The position numbers were made by a program, and so were the translations under genes. Under the pieces are notes generated by a model, which saw only the letters and a list, made by a program, of their open reading frames with translations, had not been told where the DNA came from and searched no databases. From Microcystis elabens FACHB-917 (GTDB lineage: Bacteria > Cyanobacteriota > Cyanobacteriia > PCC-6307 > Cyanobiaceae), in NCBI RefSeq assembly GCF_014698445.1, contig NZ_JACJSZ010000018.1, positions 1 to 54,582 on the forward strand: a DNA stretch of 54,582 nucleotides, written 5' to 3'. Of the stretch, positions 47,146-53,095 are shown piece by piece. Numbering within the stretch: the stretch's first letter is position 1; every line of letters begins with the position of its first letter.

Positions 47146-48190
47146 GGGGGGAGCAGCGACCGGGCCAGGGAATGCTGCCCCAAGGGTCCGACACCGAGCC
47201 ATTCAGCCGCCACCCACCACCACACCGCGACGAGCGCCGCGCCTGCTGGAGAAGCTGCGGGAGGAACTGGCCGTGCGCCACTACGCCCGCCGCACCGCAG
47301 GGACCTACGAGCAATGGGTGCGACGGTTTCTGCGCTTCCACAAACTGCGGCCGCCCCGGGAGATGGGGCAGGAGGAGATCAATGCGTTCCTCACGCACCT
47401 GGCGGTGGAGGAGGGTGTGAGCGCCTCCAGCCAGACCCAGGCCCTCTCGGCGCTGCTGTTCCTGTATCGGCACGTGCTGGGGACGGATCCGGGCGACCTG
47501 ACGGGGGTAGTGCGAGCCCGGGTGCGACGGCGGCTGCCGGTGGTGATGACGCCGGCGGAAGTGCAGCTGGTGCTGAGCCAGCTGGAAGGCACCACGGGCC
47601 TCGTGGTGTCGCTGCTGTACGGGAGCGGGATGCGACTCATGGAGGCTCTGCGCCTACGGGTGCAGGATCTCGACTTCGGCCACCGGCAGATCACGGTGCG
47701 CAGCGGCAAGGGCGACAAGGACCGCCTCACCCTGATGCCGGAGCGGCTGGTGGCTCCTCTGGGAATGCACCTGGAGCAGGTGCGCCAGGTGCATGGCGAC
47801 GACCTCGCCGCTGGCTGGGGGAGTGTGCTGCTCCCCCATGCCCTGGGTCGCAAGTATCCAAATGCGGCAAGGGAATGGGGCTGGCAATGGGTTTTCCCCC
47901 AGAGCCGCCGCTGGCGCGATCCAAAGGACGGCAGAGAAGGGAGGCACCACCTCGATGCCTCGATCGTGCAGAAGGAGGTGCGCAGAGCGGTGCAGGCCGC
48001 GGGGATCCCCAAACGGGTGAGCTGCCACACCTTCCGTCATTCGTTCGCCACCCACCTGCTGGAGAGAGGCGCCGACATCCGCACCATTCAGGAGCTGCTC
48101 GGCCACAACGACGTGCGCACCACGTTGATCTACACCCATGTGCTCAACCGGGGCCCGTGCGGCGTGCGCAGCCCCGCCGACCTGCTGTGA
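47144..48190 (+). CDS. intI: integron integrase (IntI-type tyrosine recombinase)
   Basis: Tyrosine recombinase that catalyses attI x attC and attC x attC exchange to capture and reshuffle gene cassettes. From ATG 47144 it has 348 residues: an N-terminal SAM-like domain ([20 protein letters not shown]) and a catalytic domain with Arg164 ([13 protein letters not shown]), His295/Arg298 ([13 protein letters not shown]), His321 (LLGHNDV) and Tyr330 (LIYTHV). The IntI-specific extra helix region is visible at about 228-262 ([17 protein letters not shown], then [10 protein letters not shown]), which separates it from XerC/D. All catalytic residues are intact. ATG 47144 overlaps the divergent oxygenase start; no other canonical start is near. 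An ATG at 47087 is in frame but lies inside the oxygenase gene. The candidate attI is 3' of the gene, so the integron is in reverse orientation. Confidence 0.9.
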   Translation: MGGAATGPGNAAPRVRHRAIQPPPTTTPRRAPRLLEKLREELAVRHYARRTAGTYEQWVRRFLRFHKLRPPREMGQEEINAFLTHLAVEEGVSASSQTQALSALLFLYRHVLGTDPGDLTGVVRARVRRRLPVVMTPAEVQLVLSQLEGTTGLVVSLLYGSGMRLMEALRLRVQDLDFGHRQITVRSGKGDKDRLTLMPERLVAPLGMHLEQVRQVHGDDLAAGWGSVLLPHALGRKYPNAAREWGWQWVFPQSRRWRDPKDGREGRHHLDASIVQKEVRRAVQAAGIPKRVSCHTFRHSFATHLLERGADIRTIQELLGHNDVRTTLIYTHVLNRGPCGVRSPADLL

Positions 48191-48523
48191 GTCGAAGAGA
48201 GCTGCCGTGAGCTGCAGTAACCCACAGCAGGGACCAGCGAACCGCTTTGAAGGACGTACACGGCGAATGGCGACTGCATGGGCTGCAGAACATCAACCCG
48301 CTCCAGACGGATGGCCAGCGCTTGGACCCGCCGGATGCGCCTACCCTTGCCAAGGCGCATTTCTGGGTGCATAACGACGACGAGATGCATGCAGGTCAAC
48401 GAGCAAGGATGGCGAGGAACCCAGTCATGGCCATGGATGCTCCGAGGTGCGGCCCAAAAGTCCCCTGCATAGGCGGCAACCTGGGTAGCCCCTTGCGTGC
48501 ATCACGGAACCACCCACTTAGTA
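48191..48523 (+). other. leader between intI and the attI core, no recognisable gene
   Basis: These 333 bases hold no gene I can support; several frames are open but none resembles a protein. It would be the place for attI flanking sites and a cassette promoter (Pc). I see no clear -35/-10 pair. No folded attC pairs with the core at 48524, which argues the site is attI rather than another attC. Confidence 0.5.
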
Positions 48524-48530
48524 GTTGGAC
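48524..48530 (+). other. candidate attI core site
   Basis: GTTGGAC fits the integron core GTTRRRY. Recombination would occur between G48524 and T48525. Evidence that this is the true 5' boundary of cassette 1 is that the R'' box of its attC (49038-49044) is the exact reverse complement (GTCCAAC). The site has no upstream partner that would fold it as an attC, consistent with attI. Cassette 1's start codon follows 28 bases later. Confidence 0.7.
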
Positions 48531-49121
48531 AGACCAAATTGCATGTATGCCCATGACAGACCCGAAGCACATTTTCGATGCTGCATCAGACTTCCAGATT
48601 GGTTCGAGCATTCTCGGCGACCAGTTTGGTCAACCTATATGGCCATTGCGTGCGACTGTGGTAACAGGGGCACTTGCGGCGGAGCTTTACTTGAAGTGCC
48701 TCCTAGAGCTGGGTTCAATAGCATTTCCGAAAGTGCATAGACTGACTGACCTCTACGAACTCTTGCCGCCCGATAAGCGAATCACGGTCAATGCCCAATA
48801 CAAGAAGATTCATTCGGATGGGGGAGATATTCTGGACGTGTTCCTCGCTCACAATGCGACTTTCGTTGACTGGAGATACATCTATGACAAACAGCACGAA
48901 GGGTTTTGTCTCGACTTTGGCGCTCTGCGAGATGCTTGCATAGCTCTGCGTGAGGCTATCTTGTTGCTACGGCCCGATTGGAGGATGCCAGGAAGATGAG
49001 CAATGCCATCGTATGCATCTTTCAATGCCGCGTGGCTGTCCAACACCGCCATTCACCTGAGCCGCCACCATATGGCTATCTGCTTAGCGCATCACTCACT
49101 GCGGCCAGGTGATGGCGAGCG
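48525..49121 (+). mobile_element. integron gene cassette 1
   Basis: A 597-bp cassette in the same orientation as intI: starts TTGGAC..., carries one gene (48553-48999), and ends with attC1. Boundaries are set by the core at 48524 and the R' box at 49121. It is visibly more AT-rich than neighbouring chromosomal genes, as expected for a captured cassette. Confidence 0.8.
48553..48999 (+). CDS. HEPN-like protein in integron cassette
   Basis: From ATG 48553 it has 148 residues (48547 would add two). The helical segment VVTGALAAELYLKCLLELGS, followed by HRLTDLYELLPPDKR and later FVDWRYIYDKQHEGF, resembles HEPN-type proteins, where a helix with ELYLK-type sequence precedes a His-containing helix and a W-R-Y motif. 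I do not see a clear R-x4-6-H ribonuclease motif, so an RNase toxin role is only a possibility. No antitoxin partner is visible in the same cassette. It is more AT-rich than its chromosomal neighbours. Confidence 0.6.
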   Translation: MTDPKHIFDAASDFQIGSSILGDQFGQPIWPLRATVVTGALAAELYLKCLLELGSIAFPKVHRLTDLYELLPPDKRITVNAQYKKIHSDGGDILDVFLAHNATFVDWRYIYDKQHEGFCLDFGALRDACIALREAILLLRPDWRMPGR

Positions 49122-49127
49122 TTGGCC
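49038..49127 (+). other. attC1 recombination site
   Basis: R'' GTCCAAC (49038-49044); stem 1 CGCCAT (49047-49052) with ATGGCG (49112-49117); bulged T 49053; stem 2 CACCTG (49054-49059) with CAGGTG (49106-49111); bulged A 49060; stem 3 GCCGC (49061-49065) with GCGGC (49101-49105); 35-base loop; spacer AGC; R' GTTGGCC (49121-49127). The two bulges on one arm are the extrahelical bases that set strand choice in attC folding. It begins 38 bases after the cassette-1 stop. Confidence 0.92.
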
Positions 49128-49257
49128 CGAAGGGAAGATCATCGCGCAGGAAGCGCAAGCGACGCAGCAGTGGCTCAGAACGGGAGGCCAGCTCGAGGGC
49201 ATGCCGCCAAGTTCAATGCAATGATCGCAGTGAATTTCCGTATCCGATTCCCCTGCC

Positions 49258-50493
49258 ATGGGCATCGACTCCCTGCTGGAGCGAATCCGCGAGCGCCAGG
49301 CGAACGACCCCGACGCGGGCGAGGGCCACTGGGCCGTCGCATCGCCCGCTCTGCTGACTGGCGAACCCGAGCCCCTCTACCACCATCACAACGCCACCCT
49401 GGCCATTGATTTCCGGGTGCAGCGTCTGCCCCTGAGCGGTCTGCAGGTGCTGGATCCCCGCCTGGTGCGCATTGCCCCGGGGGCCCGCAATGAGAGCCAC
49501 CGCCATGCCCACGAATCGATTTTTGTGGTGCTCGCAGGCGAAGGGGAGCTGCGCATCGGCGCGCAGACCCTGCCCCTGAAAGCGGGGGATGTGGCCTGCG
49601 TGCCGCGCTGGCTGGTGCACCAGAGCCGCAACAGCTCCGACAGCGAGGAGCTGCAGCTGTTGGCGATCACCGATTTCGGGCTCACCTCAGGTGTGCTGGG
49701 CGACTACGACCAGCGCACCCGGCTGAAGGGGGGCGGCGCCGATGCTCTGGAGAGCGCCGAGCAGGCCGTAGAAGCCCTGATGGCCACCGCGCTGAACCAC
49801 CGGGCGGTGCGCCATCCTTATCTGGCGGCCCTCGCCGCAGGCACGCTCACCGATCCCGCCTGGGCTCTGGCGGATTTCGCGCGCCAATACCAGGGCTATT
49901 CGGCCCACTTCCCCCGTTACCTCACGGCCCTGATCTCCCGGTTGGAGCCCCCGGCCCATCGCCAGACCCTGCTGGAAAACCTGATGGAGGAGTCCGGTCA
50001 CTACGGCACGGCGGAGCTGGACACGTTGGCGGGCTTTGGCATCGCGGCGAAGTGGATCGAAGGGGTGCCCCATCCCCAGCTGTTCGAGCGCTTCCGCCTC
50101 GCCGTGGCCATCCCTGGCGGCGAAGACGCCCCGGAGGAGCAGGAGGTGGTGGGCTGGCGGGAGATGCTGTTGGCGGTGCTCAGCCAGGGCAGCGCGGCGG
50201 AGGCGGTGGGGGCCCTGGGCCTGGGCACCGAAGCGATCGTGCCCACTATATATCAGGCTTTTGTGGCGGCGATCGAGCGGTGCGGCGACCTCGACCCGCG
50301 CGACACGGTGTTTTTCCCGCTGCACACCTTGGTGGACGATGCCCACCAGGCCAGCCTGCGGAAGATCGCCATCGATTGCGCCGCCAGCGAGGCCGGCCGG
50401 GCGGATCTGGCGCGGGGCATGCACAAGGCTCTGGCGTTGCGCGACAGCTTCTGGAGCTGGCTGCATGAGCGGGCGCTGCGGGGGAGGTCTTGA
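49258..50493 (+). CDS. cupin / haem-oxygenase-like di-iron oxidase fusion
   Basis: A 411-residue fusion. N-terminal cupin (about 60-145) has motif 1 with metal-type His81, His83, His85 and Glu86 (ESHRHAHESIFVVLAGEG), and motif 2 AGDVACVPRWLVHQSRN. The C-terminal domain (about 165-405) resembles the haem-oxygenase-like di-iron family (HDO; as in PqqC, UndA, SznF): Glu245-x2-His248 (MEESGH), Glu325 (TEAIVPTIY) and His356-x3-Asp360-x2-His363 (LHTLVDDAH), the complete six-ligand pattern. HDO enzymes cleave or N-oxygenate amino-acid-derived substrates. SznF has the two domains in the opposite order (HDO, then cupin). The substrate here is unknown. It is followed by the methyltransferase with overlapping TTG/TGA. 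Confidence 0.8.
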   Translation: MGIDSLLERIRERQANDPDAGEGHWAVASPALLTGEPEPLYHHHNATLAIDFRVQRLPLSGLQVLDPRLVRIAPGARNESHRHAHESIFVVLAGEGELRIGAQTLPLKAGDVACVPRWLVHQSRNSSDSEELQLLAITDFGLTSGVLGDYDQRTRLKGGGADALESAEQAVEALMATALNHRAVRHPYLAALAAGTLTDPAWALADFARQYQGYSAHFPRYLTALISRLEPPAHRQTLLENLMEESGHYGTAELDTLAGFGIAAKWIEGVPHPQLFERFRLAVAIPGGEDAPEEQEVVGWREMLLAVLSQGSAAEAVGALGLGTEAIVPTIYQAFVAAIERCGDLDPRDTVFFPLHTLVDDAHQASLRKIAIDCAASEAGRADLARGMHKALALRDSFWSWLHERALRGRS

Positions 50494-51257
50494 CGGTCGA
50501 CACCCGGACGCTCTACGACGCAGCCGCCGGTGACTGGCGCCGCGCTGAGCCGCTGCTACTGAGCGACTTCACGGCCCGGGAGCGGGTGCTCGAGGTGCTG
50601 GGCGATGTGGGCGGGCTGCAGCTGTGGGACCTGGGCTGCGGCGAGGGCTATGTGGGCCGACGGCTGGCGGCGCAGGGGCCCCGGCGGATTGAGGGCTTCG
50701 ACCTCTCGGCCGCGATGGTGGCGGCGGCCCGGCATCAGGCCGACGAGCTAGGGGCGGAGTCGGGCGGACCGCTGCACTACACGGTGGCCGACCTGGCCGA
50801 TCCCGCCCAGCTGCCGGCGGGCTCCTGCGATGGCGCCTACGCGGTGTTTCTGTTTAATTACCTGCCGCAGGCAGCGATGGCCCGGGTGCTGGCGCACGTG
50901 CACGCGGCCCTGCGGCCTGGGGGCTTTTTCCTGTACACGGTGCCCCATCCCGCGCTGCCCTTCCTGCGGGGCCCGGAGCCGCCGTTTTACATGGACCCGG
51001 CGGGCCAGTCCTACCTGGGTAGTTCAGATCAGTGCTTTGAGGGCCGGATCTGGCGGCGCGATGGCGTGGCCAATCCGGTGCGTTCGCTGCACAAAACCCT
51101 GGCGGACGACTTCCGGCTGCTGGCCGAGACCGGCTGGACGCGGCTGCCGCAGGTGGAGGAGCTGGGGGTGACGGAGGCGCACCTGGCCCTGGATCCGGAG
51201 TTCTTCGGGCCGCTGCGGGGACTGCCGCTGCATCTGCTGTTTCTGCTGCGCCGATGA
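50490..51257 (+). CDS. class I SAM-dependent methyltransferase
   Basis: The 255-residue protein has SAM motif I LWDLGCGEGYVGRRLAAQG, an acidic residue after strand 2 (IEGFDLSAAMVAAARHQ), and a motif-II region CDGAYAVFLFNYL followed by ALRPGGFFLYTVPHPALPF, as in small-molecule methyltransferases of the Methyltransf_11/25 type. The start is TTG 50490, overlapping the upstream TGA, with a GGGGAGG box just before it, so translation is coupled. The substrate is unknown; given the neighbours it may methylate an HDO or cupin product or its amino-acid precursor. Confidence 0.85.
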   Translation: MTVDTRTLYDAAAGDWRRAEPLLLSDFTARERVLEVLGDVGGLQLWDLGCGEGYVGRRLAAQGPRRIEGFDLSAAMVAAARHQADELGAESGGPLHYTVADLADPAQLPAGSCDGAYAVFLFNYLPQAAMARVLAHVHAALRPGGFFLYTVPHPALPFLRGPEPPFYMDPAGQSYLGSSDQCFEGRIWRRDGVANPVRSLHKTLADDFRLLAETGWTRLPQVEELGVTEAHLALDPEFFGPLRGLPLHLLFLLRR

Positions 51258-51270
51258 GGTGGCTGCGCCG

Positions 51271-52212
51271 ATGACCCAGGCCCCTGCACGAATTCTGGGC
51301 TGGCAGGCGGCGGATCTGGCCGGCGACCAGCGCTGGATCTTCGCCGCCAACCCCCGCCTGGCGCAGGCCACAGAAGCGGAGCTGCAGGCGTGGCTGGCGC
51401 CGGTGCGGCAGGAGCTGAAGCTGGGCTGGGGCGTGGCCTGGATCCGGGGGCTGGGCGCCCTGCCGGAAGCGCAGCTGCGGCGCCTCTATCTGGCCATCGG
51501 CCGGGGCCTTGGCGAGCCGGACACCACCTATGGCGAGCTCTACGACGTGACCGACAGGGGCGCCTGCCATCTGCAGCGGGCGATCCCGGTGTCCCAGACG
51601 CGGGCGGCCACCACGATGCACACCGACAGCTCCCAGCGCACCACCCATCCCCGCTGGGTGGGCCTGGCCTGCGTGAGTCAGGCGCCGGAGGGAGGCGGCT
51701 CCGGGCTGGCCTCCGCGGTGGCGGTGCACGACCATCTGGCCCGCCACCAACCGCAGGCGCTGCGGCGCCTGCACCGCTGCTTCCACCGCGATCTGGTGAC
51801 GCCGGGGGGCAGCCGCGAGCGGCAACAGCGCCTGGCCAACCGCTTTGCGGTATTCCAGCAGGCAGCCGATGGGCCCAGCCTGCGCTACATGCGCCACTGG
51901 ATCGAAACCGGCCACGCCCGCCTGGGCAAACCCCTGGCTGAGGCGGACCGGCAGGCCTTCGACCAGCTCGACGCCGCCCTCAACGACCCCCGCTTTCGCC
52001 ATCCGCTGCGCCTGGAGCCGGGCGATCTGTTGTTCTGCGATAACCACAAAACCGCCCACGACCGGGAGGCCTATCGGGATGATCCGGCGGCGCCGCGATT
52101 GATGCTGCGGTTGTGGCTGAATGGCGGCATGGAGGATCGTCATAGCCAAGTAAGAGTGATAGAGCAGGGATTGGGTGCGTTGAAGAGAAGTTCTTATGTG
52201 CGCTATCCTTGA
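51271..52212 (+). CDS. TauD/TfdA-family 2-oxoglutarate-dependent dioxygenase
   Basis: A 313-residue protein with the facial triad of this family: His117-x-Asp119 in TTMHTDSSQRTTH and the distal His263 in NHKTAHDREAY, plus PRLMLRLWL supplying the 2-oxoglutarate Arg. The CHLQRAIPVSQ and FCDNHKTAHDREA phrases recall the TauD-like/clavaminate-type group that hydroxylates amino-acid-derived or small organic substrates. ATG 51271 has an AGGTGG box nine bases upstream; GTG 51259 is also in frame. It is the third gene of an apparent operon with the cupin/HDO and methyltransferase genes. Confidence 0.85.
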   Translation: MTQAPARILGWQAADLAGDQRWIFAANPRLAQATEAELQAWLAPVRQELKLGWGVAWIRGLGALPEAQLRRLYLAIGRGLGEPDTTYGELYDVTDRGACHLQRAIPVSQTRAATTMHTDSSQRTTHPRWVGLACVSQAPEGGGSGLASAVAVHDHLARHQPQALRRLHRCFHRDLVTPGGSRERQQRLANRFAVFQQAADGPSLRYMRHWIETGHARLGKPLAEADRQAFDQLDAALNDPRFRHPLRLEPGDLLFCDNHKTAHDREAYRDDPAAPRLMLRLWLNGGMEDRHSQVRVIEQGLGALKRSSYVRYP

Positions 52213-52447
52213 GTCAAGCACGTCCCAGGCGGGACGAGACCAGGTAATCCTTAAATTCAGCGTGCCCAATGGATAGACTATCGCAGCAACGACAATCAAC
52301 CACAAGGATTTATCAGAAAGAGCGTCCAGGGCGCACCCTTCCATCGGAATGCAATGAAGCTGGATACATAGTTGTTGGGTCCTCCCAGTGATGGGTGGGA
52401 TACACTGGTCAGAATGGAGCTATTCTTAAGGGGTACAGGATTTTTCC
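52213..52447 (+). promoter_or_regulatory. spacer upstream of hicB with inverted repeat
   Basis: No gene is visible in these 235 bp. CCAGTG (52385-52390) and CACTGG (52403-52408) form an exact 6-bp inverted repeat with a 12-base gap, about 40 bp before the hicB GTG and next to a TATTCT-like -10 (52421). HicB or the HicAB complex commonly represses its own promoter at such palindromes, so this is a candidate operator (inference). The small hairpin GTCCC/GGGAC at 52222-52235 has no T-tract. No attC fold is present here. Confidence 0.4.
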
Positions 52448-52696
52448 GTGGCAAGTCAGTTTGATGTCGTTGTCGAGAAAGACTCAGAGGGCTTTTTCGT
52501 CGCAAGTGTGCCGGCTCTCATTGGCTGTCACACACAGGGACGCTCTCTTGATGAGCTGATGGAGCGCACAAAAGAAGCCATCGAGTTATACCTTGAAGTC
52601 AAAGAAGATGATGTCGAGGAACTTGATTTTGTGGGGGTTCAGAGGGTTGACGTACAGGCGTGTCAAAGTATTCAGCGGTTAGAGGTAAACGCCTGA
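52448..52696 (+). CDS. hicB: HicB-family antitoxin
   Basis: The 82-residue protein has the HicB core: FDVVVEKDSEGFFVASVPAL followed by GCHTQGRSLDELMERTKEAIELYLE, the degenerate RNase H-like domain that covers the HicA active site. There is no obvious DNA-binding domain after it, so any autoregulation would need the complex. The start is GTG 52448. It overlaps the hicA start by 37 bases, which ensures coupled translation. The antitoxin-first order differs from the usual hicA-hicB order but is known in some families. Confidence 0.87.
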   Translation: MASQFDVVVEKDSEGFFVASVPALIGCHTQGRSLDELMERTKEAIELYLEVKEDDVEELDFVGVQRVDVQACQSIQRLEVNA

Positions 52697-52887
52697 TTAC
52701 AGCACTCAAAAGGGCTGGCTTCCTCATTCTTAGGGTGAGGGGCAGTCATCATTTTTTTCGGCATCCAGATGGACGGACAACTGTCGTTCCAGTGCATTCT
52801 GGAGAGTCACTTGGGCCTGGGTTGCTGGCCAAGGTGCTGCCTGATGATGAGATCACAAGGAATGAACTGGAAGAGTTACTTGCTTAA
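52660..52887 (+). CDS. hicA: HicA-family mRNA interferase toxin
   Basis: The 75-residue protein has the HicA double-stranded RNA-binding-like fold: ALKRAGFLILRVRGSHHFFR with the catalytic His in GSHHF, a basic N-terminal half and PVHSGESLGPGLLAKVLPDD at the C-terminal side. HicA toxins cleave mRNA in a ribosome-independent way. The start GTG 52660 lies inside hicB. The stop is followed 11 bases later by the attC2 R'' box, the usual gene-attC arrangement of an integron cassette. The pair may stabilise the large cassette against loss. Confidence 0.86.
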   Translation: MSKYSAVRGKRLITALKRAGFLILRVRGSHHFFRHPDGRTTVVPVHSGESLGPGLLAKVLPDDEITRNELEELLA

Positions 52888-52898
52888 GCGGAAACGCC

Positions 52899-52990
52899 GG
52901 CCAACAAGCCCTTCGAGTGGACAGGCCGCCGTCAGCTCTCAGCTTCGCCACCCCAATCTCCTTGCCTGCCACTCAAGGGCAGCGTTAGGC
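52899..52990 (+). other. attC2 recombination site
   Basis: R'' GGCCAAC (52899-52905); stem 1 GCCCTT (52908-52913) with AAGGGC (52975-52980); bulged C 52914; stem 2 GAGTGG (52915-52920) with CCACTC (52969-52974); bulged A 52921; stem 3 CAGGC (52922-52926) with GCCTG (52964-52968); 37-base loop; spacer AGC; R' GTTAGGC (52984-52990). Stem sequences are unrelated to attC1 yet every segment length, both bulges and the AGC spacer are the same. R' GTTAGGC predicts that cassette 3 would end with R'' GCCTAAC; none is seen within the window. Confidence 0.92.
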
Positions 52991-53095
52991 CGCTGAACGC
53001 ACGCACATTGCAGCCCATTCAATGCATACCGGCATCGACGTCCCACTCGCAGAGCACTTGCACGCATCGCTTCGGTGTCACTCCGTGGCTGCCAC

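Larger units (their letters stand above)
49122..52984 (+). mobile_element. integron gene cassette 2, multi-gene (3,863 bp)
   Basis: Runs from the attC1 R' core (TTGGCC at 49122) to the G of the attC2 R' (52984). It contains five same-strand genes: cupin/HDO, methyltransferase, TauD-like, hicB and hicA. Support for one unit: the attC2 R'' box GGCCAAC (52899) is the exact reverse complement of the cassette's own first core GTTGGCC (49121). It is a rather non-consensus R'' (G at position 2), so chance agreement is unlikely. No other attC folds inside it. Typical cassettes are about 0.5-1 kb with one gene. Confidence 0.75.

Noticed and set aside
48247-48552. N-terminal extension of the HEPN-like gene
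   Set aside because: The extension crosses the attI core and does not resemble any protein; ATG 48553 (or 48547) fits the cassette.
52374-52380. GTTGGGT as another integron core site separating hicBA from the enzyme operon
   Set aside because: No stem partner or R'' is found upstream, and attC2's R'' matches the core at 49121 rather than this one.
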